64,000 nt of DNA, taken from Comamonadaceae bacterium. GTDB lineage: Bacteria > Pseudomonadota > Gammaproteobacteria > Burkholderiales > Burkholderiaceae_C. Positions 1 through 8,307 of the stretch are shown here, in pieces. Each line of letters begins with the position of its first letter. The first letter of the stretch is position 1. The stretch lies in contig JAIYAR010000018.1 in assembly GCA_027488985.1 (NCBI GenBank), positions 1 to 64,000 of the forward strand, read 5' to 3'. Both the position numbers and the translations under genes were made by a program. A model generated the notes under the pieces. That model was given only the letters and a program-made list of their open reading frames with translations. It was not told where the DNA came from and did no database searches.

Positions 1-261
1 ACGGCTCGATGCTACCTACCCGCACACTCCGGGGGCCCCGTCAACGTGTGCCTACTTGGTATTGCTGCGCGTAGAGATTGCCCGTTTCACCCGAACTGAA
101 TCGGCTCGTCTCTGTTGCTCTAATCCTCACCTTAGGGCCTGCCACTTGCGTGGCCGACTTGTCGGTGGACAGCCGTTAGCTGCTACGCTGCCCTATGCAG
201 TCCGGACGTTCCTCCAGTGCTTGGTTTCCCAAATTGCACCAGCGGTGGTCTGGCGGGCTTC
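1..261 (-). ncRNA. rnpB: RNase P RNA (class A), 3' end outside window
   Basis: On the minus strand this stretch shows the conserved bacterial RNase P RNA landmarks in the right order: GGAGGAACGTCCGGACT followed by GCATAGGGCAG near the 5' end, AGAGCAACAGAGA, GTGAAACGGG, AATACCAAGTAGGC and GGGTAGGTAGCATCGAGCC. The 5' end GAAGCCCGCCAGACC resembles the E. coli start GAAGCTGACCAGAC and is placed at 261, where it overlaps the stop codon of the kinase gene upstream. The RNA is the catalytic subunit that trims tRNA precursors. The 3' end, with the closing strand of helix P1, lies to the left of the window. The identification comes from recognised motifs, not a covariance search. Confidence 0.92.
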
Positions 262-1669
262 ACCCCCCGATTATCGCTGCTGGAGCCACCAAAGGAAAAA
301 CCAACGTGAACTGGCTGCCGCTGCCGAATGTTGATCGGGCAGACAAACTGCCTCCCAGCACTGATGTGGCAATCCGATGCGAAACGGAAAGACCCAAGCC
401 CGAGCCGCCTCTACCCAGCCGGGTGGTGAAAAAGGGATCAAAAACGTGCGCCAGCACTTTGGGCCCCATGCCCACACCATCATCGGTGACCACCAGAGTT
501 ACTAGGTCAGCCTCCATGGTGGCCGTTATTTGTATGGTGCCGTCTACCTTGCCTTCGAATCCATGTACTACTGCGTTTTGCATCAAGTTGGTCAGCACCT
601 GGCCAAGCGGCCCGGGATAGCTGTCGCACCGTATGCCAGCAGGAATGTCTTGCGTCAGGTTCACATGCAGCGGTCCGAAGGAAGGTCGCAAAGCAGCCAC
701 GTTGTCCGCAACGACGCGGTCGAGAAAAAACGTACGGCGCTGCTCCGAAGTCTGGTCCACAGCGACCTGTTTGAAGCTTGCGACCAAATTGGCAGCGCGC
801 GTAATGGACTGCGTGGCCAGCATTGACATTTCAGCCGCTCCAGACAAGAACTCAGCCATTTCAGTACGGGTCAACTTTCCCTGATCGACGCGCTGAGCGA
901 GGGTGCGCACCTGCGCCTCTAGTGTTGTCGACACTGTCAATGCGTTGCCCAATGGAGTGTTCAATTCATGTGAAATGCCAGCAACCATGGACCCGAGCGA
1001 TGTGAGGCGTTCGGTATCCATGGCCTTTTGTTGCATGTCTGCCAGTTGCTCCGAACGCTCGGCAACCCGGTGCTCCAAGGTGGCGTTAGCCTCTTGAAGG
1101 CTGCCTGCCAGAGCATTCACTTTGGTGTACTGCATGCGCAGTGTGGCGACCATTGCCGCAGCCAGCATCGCAGTAGCCGCAAATATTGCCACGAACGAGA
1201 GTACATCTCCACCTATCACTGGTGGCACAGGCCGGACTACTCCGCTGAGCTGCTCCCAGTAGACCCAGGACACCATGAGTGAGCTGACACCGGCCAATGC
1301 AGCGGCAGTAAAGCGACCAAGCAGCCACCCGCCCGCCATGATTGCCAAGGGGAGTACGAGTGTTCCTGTAGACCGGATACCGAACCGGTGAATTCCGAGC
1401 AGGCCAACCAACAACAAACCCCAGCACAAAGCATGTCCAGCAGTTCGAACATACCCCGCCCGTACCAGAAGCAAGATGCTTGCACCTACGCAGACAGCCA
1501 ACAAAGCCGCAGGCCGGAAACCGGCATTGTTTATAGCCAGCAGCACCATCAAGCCCAAAGCCACGACCATGATCGTAGTGCCGAGCTTCTTCAGCAACAG
1601 TGCTGCATCTGCGTCCGATACGAGCCTGTTGAGATTTTCGCTGGGTGCAAAGGGCTGAAGACGTGGCAT
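260..1669 (-). CDS. Membrane-bound sensor histidine kinase
   Basis: A 469-residue sensor kinase. The N-terminal 175 residues hold about six hydrophobic membrane segments. A short coiled coil (NALAGSLQEANATLEHRVAE) leads into a HisKA domain with the H-box SHELNTPLGN, phospho-acceptor His about residue 234. The ATPase domain shows an N-box (NLMQNAVVHG), G1 (DDGVGMG), F-box (FDPFFTT) and G2 (GGSGLGLS), so it looks active. No extracellular sensor domain is evident, so the signal may be sensed in the membrane. No response regulator gene is adjacent. The start is uncertain: ATG at 1669 is used here, and GTG at 1720 would add 17 residues. rnpB follows without a gap. Confidence 0.85.
   Translation of the reverse strand: MPRLQPFAPSENLNRLVSDADAALLLKKLGTTIMVVALGLMVLLAINNAGFRPAALLAVCVGASILLLVRAGYVRTAGHALCWGLLLVGLLGIHRFGIRSTGTLVLPLAIMAGGWLLGRFTAAALAGVSSLMVSWVYWEQLSGVVRPVPPVIGGDVLSFVAIFAATAMLAAAMVATLRMQYTKVNALAGSLQEANATLEHRVAERSEQLADMQQKAMDTERLTSLGSMVAGISHELNTPLGNALTVSTTLEAQVRTLAQRVDQGKLTRTEMAEFLSGAAEMSMLATQSITRAANLVASFKQVAVDQTSEQRRTFFLDRVVADNVAALRPSFGPLHVNLTQDIPAGIRCDSYPGPLGQVLTNLMQNAVVHGFEGKVDGTIQITATMEADLVTLVVTDDGVGMGPKVLAHVFDPFFTTRLGRGGSGLGLSVSHRIATSVLGGSLSARSTFGSGSQFTLVFPLVAPAAIIGG
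270..305 (-). promoter_or_regulatory. Possible rnpB promoter inside the kinase gene
   Basis: On the minus strand a GATAAT hexamer at 275-270 lies eight bases before the inferred RNA start at 261, the right place for a -10 box. The corresponding -35 region (TTTCCT about 17 bases further upstream) is poor. If used, the promoter sits within the last codons of the histidine kinase gene, since no intergenic space exists. This is inference from spacing. Confidence 0.35.
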
Positions 1670-1842
1670 CTGCAGGATGAATAGATTGAGGGCACTGTAA
1701 TTTAAGTCTGGCAAAGTCACCAGTGGACGCGGAATCCCTATCTCTAGGGAACTTCATAACCTTATGCCCAAACTGTCGATCGATCCCGCTCTGCTTTGAC
1801 AGAGAATGACATCATTCCTCTTTCTTCACCCGGAGATCTTTC

Positions 1843-2760
1843 ATGGCTTTTGACAACGTTCTGCAAACCATTGGCAACACGCCCCATATCCGCATCAACA
1901 AATTGTTCGGCAATAGCCACAAGGTGTATGTGAAGAGTGAGCGCACCAATCCCGGCGGCTCCATCAAGGACCGGATTGCGCTTGCCATGATTGAAGACGC
2001 AGAACGCAGCGGCGCGCTGCAACCCGGCGCCACCATCATTGAACCCACTTCGGGCAACACCGGCGTGGGCCTGGCCCTGGTCGCAGCCGTCAAAGGCTAC
2101 AAGCTGATTCTGGTCATGCCCGACAGCATGTCGATTGAGCGTCGCCGCTTGATGCTGGCCTATGGCGCCAGTTTCGACCTGACGCCGCGCGAGAAAGGCA
2201 TGAAAGGCGCCATCGCCCGCGCTGAAGAGCTCAAGGTCCAGACGCCCGGCGCCTGGATTCCCCAGCAGTTTGAAAACCCCGCCAACATCGACGTGCACGT
2301 GCGCACTACCGCGCTGGAAATTGCGAACGACTTCCCCCAAGGCGTGGACTACATCATCACCGGCGTGGGTACCGGCGGGCACCTGACCGGTGTGGCACAG
2401 GTACTCAAAGCCAAGTGGCCACAGCTCAAGGTGTTTGCCGTGGAGCCTTCCGCATCACCTGTGATCAGCGGTGGTGCACCTGCACCCCACCCGATTCAAG
2501 GCATTGGCGCTGGCTTCATCCCCAAGAACTTGAAGACGGATCTTCTGGATGGCGTGATCCAGGTCGAAGCCGAAACTGCCCGCGAGTACGGCCGCCGCAG
2601 CGCACGTGAGGAAGGTTTGCTGGTCGGCATTTCCAGCGGCGCAACCTTAGCCGCGATTGCCCAGAAGCTGCCCGAGATTCCCGCAGGCTGCACCGTGCTC
2701 GGGTTCAACTATGACACCGGCGAGCGTTACCTGTCGGTGGAAGGGTACTTACCTGCATAA
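1843..2760 (+). CDS. cysK: Cysteine synthase A (O-acetylserine sulfhydrylase)
   Basis: A 305-residue fold-type II PLP enzyme that makes cysteine from O-acetylserine and sulfide in the cytoplasm. The PLP lysine is Lys42 in GGSIKDR. The substrate-binding loop PTSGNTG is at about 68-74, and the phosphate-binding glycine loop GTGGHLTG at about 175-182. The stretch [14 protein letters not shown] followed by [13 protein letters not shown] is typical of CysK rather than CysM. Length matches the family. It stands alone, divergent from the kinase gene (about 170 bp apart), and ends at a strong hairpin terminator. No SAT (cysE) partner gene is nearby. Confidence 0.93.
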   Translation: MAFDNVLQTIGNTPHIRINKLFGNSHKVYVKSERTNPGGSIKDRIALAMIEDAERSGALQPGATIIEPTSGNTGVGLALVAAVKGYKLILVMPDSMSIERRRLMLAYGASFDLTPREKGMKGAIARAEELKVQTPGAWIPQQFENPANIDVHVRTTALEIANDFPQGVDYIITGVGTGGHLTGVAQVLKAKWPQLKVFAVEPSASPVISGGAPAPHPIQGIGAGFIPKNLKTDLLDGVIQVEAETAREYGRRSAREEGLLVGISSGATLAAIAQKLPEIPAGCTVLGFNYDTGERYLSVEGYLPA

Positions 2761-2788
2761 GCGTGTCTTGGGCATTGCTCAATGGCTA

Positions 2789-2817
2789 AATAGCCCGGCA
2801 GGCGCCGGGCTATTTTT
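2789..2817. terminator. Rho-independent terminator after cysK
   Basis: An 11-bp stem AATAGCCCGGC / GCCGGGCTATT (2789-2799 with 2804-2814) has a four-base loop and is followed by a T run. The stem starts with A residues on the other strand, so it may also serve the convergent acetyltransferase gene, whose stop codon overlaps its right edge. Confidence 0.85.
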
Positions 2818-3277
2818 ATGCATTCAGCGGCAGGTTGTAGGCATCAAACACGTCGTCCTTGACCCAACCAAGGGAGCGGTACAGCGCTTGTGCCGTGGTG
2901 TTGGTTTTGGCGGTGGTGAGGTCCATGCGCGCAAAACCATGGGACTCGGCATGTGTGCGGGCCGCCAACAAGAGCGCGCGCCCGGCGCCAGTTTTGCGGG
3001 CGGCTGGCGACACAAACAGGTCATACAAAACGACAATGGGTGCCGCCACCACGGAACAAAACGACGCATACATCTGGCAAAAGCCTACGGCAAGGCCTTG
3101 GGCATCGTAGGCCAGCAGAATGGTGGACTCGTTGCGTTGCAGTCGGTCTGCGATGAAATCGCGCGCAGTGGTCAAGTTCGGCGCCTGTTCATAGAACTGG
3201 CGGTACGCGTCAAACAACGGTGCCACCGTGTCCAGCTGAGCAAGCGTGGCGCGTTCAATGCGCAGGGTGTTGGTCAT
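2816..3277 (-). CDS. GNAT-family N-acetyltransferase
   Basis: A 153-residue single-domain GNAT protein. The acetyl-CoA pyrophosphate-binding motif A reads DLFVSPAARKTGAGRALL (R/Q-x-x-G-x-G/A pattern, here RKTGAGRAL). The C-terminal motif B ends ...ALYRSLGWVKDDVFDAYNL, as in small-molecule or ribosomal-protein acetyltransferases. The substrate cannot be read from sequence. ATG at 3277 (MTNTLRIERATL) is chosen because it begins exactly at the domain edge; a longer frame reaches 3385 but adds unconserved sequence. Monocistronic, convergent with cysK. The following 197 bp to eutC contain nothing I recognise. Confidence 0.82.
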   Translation of the reverse strand: MTNTLRIERATLAQLDTVAPLFDAYRQFYEQAPNLTTARDFIADRLQRNESTILLAYDAQGLAVGFCQMYASFCSVVAAPIVVLYDLFVSPAARKTGAGRALLLAARTHAESHGFARMDLTTAKTNTTAQALYRSLGWVKDDVFDAYNLPLNA

Positions 3278-3474
3278 GATGTTGGGTCGGTGAATGGGTG
3301 GCCAATTATTAGTCGCAATTTGCGAGTAAATGGAGCGCGTTTGGCTGCGGGACCACGCAAACCACGCCAAGGCCACGAACGACATTGCAGACTACATCGT
3401 CAGCGTTTCAACAGCCCGCGACTGCACTTCAAACTGGGCAACTTGCCAGCCTGACGCTTTATGAAGGCCGCGGT

Positions 3475-4296
3475 TTACTTCAGCAGGAAGTTGCCGTGGC
3501 CCGTGTTCAGGGCAGTAGCCGCCATAGCGGTTTCGTCTTTCAAATCCACCCCTGAGAGCTGGCGCTGGCGGGATTTGGTGAGCAGGAAGTGCAATTTGTA
3601 GGCTGCCTCCTCAGCCACCAGCCCTGCGGGCCGCACATTGGAAATGCAATTGCGGTTCGCGTCCGTCAGCCCCACGCGGGGCATCCAGGTCAGGTACAGG
3701 CCCATGCTGTCCGGTGAGCTCAAACCGGGGCGCTCCCCGATCAGCACCACCACTGCCTTTGCGCCCAGTGCCTGCCCGATTTCATCGCCGATGGCGACGC
3801 GGGCTTGGCGCACCACGCACAGGGGCGCGACCTTCCAATCCTCACCCGCCATGCGCTGATGCAATGCGGCCAAAACCGGCGCCGCGTTTTGCTCAATGGC
3901 TAGGGCGGACAGCCCGTCCGCGATCACAAATGCTATGTCGAAGCGCCGCTCCTCCAGGGTGCCTTCGGAAGGTGCCAACAGATCGCGCGAAGCTATGTCC
4001 AGCCGCCGCCCCAGGTCGGGGCGTTGCAGGTAGTGGTTACGGTCCGTCGCCGCACTATGCAATTGAAGTACAGCGCCCGATAGGCCCGGCCAGGCAGCGC
4101 TGAGCTGCTCTGACAAAGCTGGGCCGTCCAAGCTGCGGTGCACGGCGTCCCGCGCCTGCGCGTGGGCGAGTTGGAACGCAAGATGCGCGCTCGTAGGCAA
4201 ACTCACGCCGGAACGGCCCAAGGCAATGCGGGCATCGGTGAATTGGCGCAAAGCTGCCCAAGGATTGGCGGTGACGGGCGACCGTGTGTCAGACAT
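3475..4296 (-). CDS. eutC: Ethanolamine ammonia-lyase small subunit
   Basis: A 273-residue light chain of the adenosylcobalamin-dependent lyase that splits ethanolamine to acetaldehyde and ammonia. Recognisable family segments are DARIALGRSGVSLPT near the N-terminus, FVIADGLSALAIE in the middle, and IGERPGLSSPDSMGLYLTWMP with RNCISNVRPAGL towards the C-terminus, which form the cobalamin-contacting half of the small subunit. It follows eutB by 8 bp, consistent with stoichiometric co-expression. Slightly shorter at the N-terminus than the enteric protein. No microcompartment targeting signal is obvious, and no shell genes are near. Confidence 0.95.
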   Translation of the reverse strand: MSDTRSPVTANPWAALRQFTDARIALGRSGVSLPTSAHLAFQLAHAQARDAVHRSLDGPALSEQLSAAWPGLSGAVLQLHSAATDRNHYLQRPDLGRRLDIASRDLLAPSEGTLEERRFDIAFVIADGLSALAIEQNAAPVLAALHQRMAGEDWKVAPLCVVRQARVAIGDEIGQALGAKAVVVLIGERPGLSSPDSMGLYLTWMPRVGLTDANRNCISNVRPAGLVAEEAAYKLHFLLTKSRQRQLSGVDLKDETAMAATALNTGHGNFLLK

Positions 4297-4304
4297 GCGT
4301 CACC

Positions 4305-5714
4305 TCAAGGCAAGGGCAACAAGGCTTGCTCGAACGCGGTGGGCAGTCCCGACGGCAGCACCAAGTCGGCGCCATGCCCTTGGAAAATATTCATGCGCTG
4401 CAACCAGGCCTCGAATTCGGGCGCCGGCCGCAGGCCCAGCACCTTGCGGGCGTACAAAGCGTCGTGAAAAGACGTGGTCTGGTAGTTCAGCATGATGTCG
4501 TCCGAGCCCGGTATACCCATCACGAAGTTGCAGCCTGCCGCCCCCAGCAGGGTGAGCAGCACATCCATGTCGTTCTGGTCGGCCTCGGCGTGGTTGGTGT
4601 AGCAAACGTCGCAGCCCATGGGCACGCCCAGCAGCTTGGCACAGAAGTGGTCTTCCAGCCCTGCGCGGATGATCTGCTTGCCATCAAACAAATACTCTGG
4701 GCCAATAAAGCCCACCACCGTATTCACCAGCAACGGCTTGAAAGCGCGCGCAACTGCATAGGCCCGCGCTTCGCAGGTCTGCTGGTCCATGCCGTGATGA
4801 GCATTGGCGGAGAGTGCACTACCCTGTCCGGTTTCGAAATACATCACGTTGTCGCCCACCGTGCCACGGTGGAGCGAAAGGGCCGCACTACGCGCCTCGG
4901 CCAGCAAGGCCAGGTTCAGGCCAAAGCTGCTGTTGGTGGCCTCGGTACCGCCGATGGACTGGAACACCAGATCCACCGGCGCACCGCGCTCAATGGCCTG
5001 GATGGTGTTGGTCACATGGGTGAGCACACAGCTTTGGGTCGGGATGTCATAGCGCGCAATCACATCTCCCATCATGTGCACCAATTTCATCACCTGCGCC
5101 ACGTTGTCGGTGGCGGGGTTGATGCCGATCACCGCGTCCCCGCTGCCGTACAGCAAGCCATCCAGCAAGCTGGCGGCGATGCCGGTGGCATCATCCGTAG
5201 GGTGGTTGGGCTGCAGGCGCGTCGCCATGCGACCGGCGAGGCCGATGGTGTTGCGAAATGCTGTCACCACCCTGCACTTCTTGGCCACCAGAATCAGGTC
5301 CTGGTTGCGCATGAGCTTGCTCACAGCAGCCGCCATTTCGGGCGTGATGCCGGGTGCCAGTGCCGCGAGGGCTTCAGTGTCTGCCGCATCACTGAGCAAC
5401 CAGTTGCGGAAGTCCCCCACCGTGAGGTGGCTCACCGGCGCAAACGCCTCCGCGCTGTGGCTGTCCAAAATCAGACGGGTGACTTCGTCTGCTTCATAGG
5501 GCACCAAGGCTTCGGTCAGAAAAGTGCGCAAGGGCAGCTCTGCCAAGGCCATCTGCGCCGCCGCCCGTTCCTGCGCCGTGTGCGCAGCCACCCTGGCCAG
5601 CAAGTCACCTGAGCGCAAGGGCGTGGCCTTTGCCATAAGGTCCTTGAGGTCCCGAAAACCATAGACATGGCTTGCGACAGTGTGCTGGTAAGGGTGGCTT
5701 GGCACGTCAGTCAA
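4305..5714 (-). CDS. eutB: Ethanolamine ammonia-lyase large subunit
   Basis: A 469-residue catalytic TIM-barrel chain of ethanolamine ammonia-lyase. Diagnostic stretches include LMAKATPLRSGD near the N-terminus, LVAKKCRVVTAFRNTIGL, LLYGSGDAVIGINPATDN (substrate/cofactor region), FQSIGGTEATNSSFG and CDVCYTNHAEADQNDMD. Length fits the family. The start is a TTG at 5714; a GTG at 5705 is an equally plausible start, and neither has a strong ribosome site. It sits between the permease gene (33 bp upstream) and eutC (8 bp downstream), so the three form one transcription unit. Confidence 0.95.
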   Translation of the reverse strand: MTDVPSHPYQHTVASHVYGFRDLKDLMAKATPLRSGDLLARVAAHTAQERAAAQMALAELPLRTFLTEALVPYEADEVTRLILDSHSAEAFAPVSHLTVGDFRNWLLSDAADTEALAALAPGITPEMAAAVSKLMRNQDLILVAKKCRVVTAFRNTIGLAGRMATRLQPNHPTDDATGIAASLLDGLLYGSGDAVIGINPATDNVAQVMKLVHMMGDVIARYDIPTQSCVLTHVTNTIQAIERGAPVDLVFQSIGGTEATNSSFGLNLALLAEARSAALSLHRGTVGDNVMYFETGQGSALSANAHHGMDQQTCEARAYAVARAFKPLLVNTVVGFIGPEYLFDGKQIIRAGLEDHFCAKLLGVPMGCDVCYTNHAEADQNDMDVLLTLLGAAGCNFVMGIPGSDDIMLNYQTTSFHDALYARKVLGLRPAPEFEAWLQRMNIFQGHGADLVLPSGLPTAFEQALLPLP

Positions 5715-5747
5715 TCAATGAAGTGGTAGGTGGCGAATACGCGCTGT

Positions 5748-7145
5748 TTACTTGGTAGCGGAAGCACTCACGCCTTGAGGCACGGCGTCTGCACGTTGCT
5801 GTCCGGTCATCTTAAAGTAGACGTAGCCTACTGCCAGGAAGCCGATGAAGAGCCCGAAGATCAAGGGGTTGTAATAGATCATGGTGGCCATGCACACCAT
5901 CGCGCCGAACAAGGCAAACGCCGGGAAGTAGGGGTACAGCGGTGCGCGGAAAGGACGTGCCATGGCGGGCTCGGTGCGGCGCAGTTTGAACAGGCTGAGC
6001 ATGCTCAGGATGTACATCAGGATGGCGCCAAACACAGACATGGTGACGATATTGGCTGTCAACGACTGGCCACCGATGGTGATGAAAGAGTCACTGTAGA
6101 TGGCGGCAATGCCGACCACGCCGCCAGCCAGAATGGCACGGTGCGGAGTCTTGAAGCGGGGATGCACTTTGGCAAAGTACGAAGGCAGGAATGCCTCGCG
6201 GGACAAAGCGTAGATCTGGCGTGAATAACCTAGGATGATGCCGTGGAACGACGCCACCAGACCGAACAAGCCCAGCCACACCAGCATATGCAGCCAGCCG
6301 CTGTTTTCACCCACGATGAGCTTCATGGCTTGGGGGAGCGGATCGTTGATGTTGGCCAGTTTGGTCCAGTCACCGGCACCACCGGCAAACACCATCACGC
6401 CTACGGCGAGGAACACCAGGGTCAGGATGCCCGTGATGTAGGCAATCGGGATGGAGCGCTTGGGGTCTTTGGCCTCTTCGGCCGCCATGGCTACACCTTC
6501 AATCGCAAGGAAGAACCAGATGGCAAACGGAATGGCGGCAAACATGCCGGGAATCGCAGCCCAGCTGAAGTCATCGCTGCCCGACCAGCCCCCTTTGGTA
6601 AAGTTGGCCATGGAGAAGCCGGGGGACACCACTCCCATGAACACCAGCAACTCAAAAATCGCGATGACGGTGATCACCAACTCGAAGGTGGCAGCGATCT
6701 GGACGCCCACGATGTTGAGCGTCATGAACACCAGGTAGGCGCCCAAGGCCGCGAGCTTGGGGTCCAGCGAGGGAAACTGCACATTCAAGTAAGCCCCGAT
6801 CGCCAGCGCAATCGCTGGTGGGGCAAATACAAACTCCACCAGTGTGGCAGCACCGGCCAGATAACCGCCGGTGGGGCCGAAAGCCCGCTTGCTATAGGCG
6901 AAAGGTCCGCCTGCATGGGGGATGGCCGTGGTCAGCTCGGTAAAGCTGAAAATGAAGGTGGTGTACATCGCGGCGATGAAGAGCGCGGTGACCGTGAAGC
7001 CCAGGGTGCCGGCAGATGCCCAACCGAAACTCCAACCGAAGTATTCGCCGGAAATCACCAGCCCGACGGCGATGCCCCAGAGCTGCAAGGTGCTGAGCAC
7101 CGGCTTGAGCGCATGAGCGCCGGTGGTGGGTTGTGTAGATGACAT
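5748..7145 (-). CDS. eat: Ethanolamine permease (APC superfamily)
   Basis: A 465-residue, roughly 12-segment inner-membrane transporter of the amino acid-polyamine-organocation superfamily. The early segment GIAVGLVISGEYFGWSFGW and FTELTTAIPHAGGPFAYS match the bacterial ethanolamine permease group. Start ATG at 7145 has a good upstream GGAGG, while the longer frame back to 7391 runs into the divergent regulator. First gene of the eat-eutB-eutC unit, so uptake and cleavage are co-transcribed. Substrate assignment rests on family resemblance plus this linkage. Confidence 0.9.
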   Translation of the reverse strand: MSSTQPTTGAHALKPVLSTLQLWGIAVGLVISGEYFGWSFGWASAGTLGFTVTALFIAAMYTTFIFSFTELTTAIPHAGGPFAYSKRAFGPTGGYLAGAATLVEFVFAPPAIALAIGAYLNVQFPSLDPKLAALGAYLVFMTLNIVGVQIAATFELVITVIAIFELLVFMGVVSPGFSMANFTKGGWSGSDDFSWAAIPGMFAAIPFAIWFFLAIEGVAMAAEEAKDPKRSIPIAYITGILTLVFLAVGVMVFAGGAGDWTKLANINDPLPQAMKLIVGENSGWLHMLVWLGLFGLVASFHGIILGYSRQIYALSREAFLPSYFAKVHPRFKTPHRAILAGGVVGIAAIYSDSFITIGGQSLTANIVTMSVFGAILMYILSMLSLFKLRRTEPAMARPFRAPLYPYFPAFALFGAMVCMATMIYYNPLIFGLFIGFLAVGYVYFKMTGQQRADAVPQGVSASATK

Positions 7146-7317
7146 GGAAGTCCTCCAAGAGGGTTTGAAACAGGGCCCCATGCACGCCGGCATAGGGTTT
7201 GCTAGGTGGGAATGTAGGCAGTCGTTCCGTAAGCTGGTATCAAAAAACGGCAAATCTGCAAGACGCACCCACTCGGTGCGTGCGCCTCGACAGCCCGCCT
7301 TTTGGAGCACTTCCCGC

Positions 7318-8262
7318 ATGAACTCAGATCCACTCACTGCGCCCTCACTGCGCATCGTTGAAGCCATCGACGCGGACGAACACGCCGCCAACCTGACCGA
7401 CTGGGAACAGTGCTACGACCAGACTACGGCGGGCGTGTTTCATGGCTTGCTGGAAGAAATCCAGCTACCCGGCCTGCAGGTGTTTCGCGAGAGCACCAGC
7501 CAGGGCATGCGGCAGTCCTGCTGTGTGTGGCCGGATGCCGTGTGGTGCGGACTTCCCTACTCCACCGGGAACACGCGTATCAACGGACGCAGTGCTCCTG
7601 TGGATAGCGTGTTGGTGCGTCCCGGCAACTGTGAATTCGAGTTGCTGACTCCAGCGGACTACACCATTTTTGGTGTGGTGGTGCGCAAGGACACCCTCGA
7701 AAATGCAGCCCAGCGCCTGGGCTACTCGCTGGACTGGGAACGCCTGCAGAACTCCGAATTGGTGCAAGCTTCGCCCACTGCCCGAAGACAGTGCATACAC
7801 ACCATGAGCGACATGCTGCAAGCCGGCGCGAGCCAGAGCGACCGCAAAACACTGGAGTACAGCGCCCTGGAGGCGCTGCTCCCCTTGCTGGACTCTGGCG
7901 TCGTTGAAGATGCTGCGCGCCATAGCCTGGCGCGCCGCCAGCGCATCGTGCAAAAAGCACGAGAACACTTGATGGCCCATCGGGACCAAACCGTCACCGC
8001 GCTCGACCTATGCGAGCACCTGCACGTCAGCCGCCGCACGCTGCAATATTGCTTCGAAGATGTGCTGGGCATGACGCCTATGCACTACCTCCGCATCCTG
8101 CGTCTCAATGGTGCGCGCCGCGACCTCCGCCGCAAACCCGACCGCGCAGTGCGCGACGTGGCGGCCGACTGGAGCTTCTGGCACTTCAGCCAGTTCGCCA
8201 GCGACTACCGCAAGCTGTTCGGTCACAGCCCCTCCGAGGCACGGCACCTGAGCCTGCATTGA
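7318..8262 (+). CDS. eutR: AraC-family regulator, EutR-like
   Basis: A 314-residue regulator with an N-terminal effector domain and a C-terminal AraC DNA-binding domain (about 220-310) made of two helix-turn-helix units: TALDLCEHLHVSRRTLQYCFEDVLG, then the second ending FWHFSQFASDYRKLFGHSPSEAR. LGMTPMHYLRILRLNGARRDL is typical of EutR. Start ATG 7318 is preceded by GCACTTCCCGC, not a clear ribosome site. It is divergent from the permease-lyase unit across about 170 bp, the usual geometry for a local activator responding to ethanolamine and cobalamin. Its effector is inferred, not shown. Confidence 0.85.
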   Translation: MNSDPLTAPSLRIVEAIDADEHAANLTDWEQCYDQTTAGVFHGLLEEIQLPGLQVFRESTSQGMRQSCCVWPDAVWCGLPYSTGNTRINGRSAPVDSVLVRPGNCEFELLTPADYTIFGVVVRKDTLENAAQRLGYSLDWERLQNSELVQASPTARRQCIHTMSDMLQAGASQSDRKTLEYSALEALLPLLDSGVVEDAARHSLARRQRIVQKAREHLMAHRDQTVTALDLCEHLHVSRRTLQYCFEDVLGMTPMHYLRILRLNGARRDLRRKPDRAVRDVAADWSFWHFSQFASDYRKLFGHSPSEARHLSLH

Positions 8263-8307
8263 GGCGGCGCGTAAAATCGCGGCCTTGCTTGATAACCACG
8301 AGCCGCC

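Noticed and set aside
3278..3474. Possible small gene between the acetyltransferase and eutC
   Set aside because: No frame with a start, ribosome site and plausible composition; treated as intergenic.
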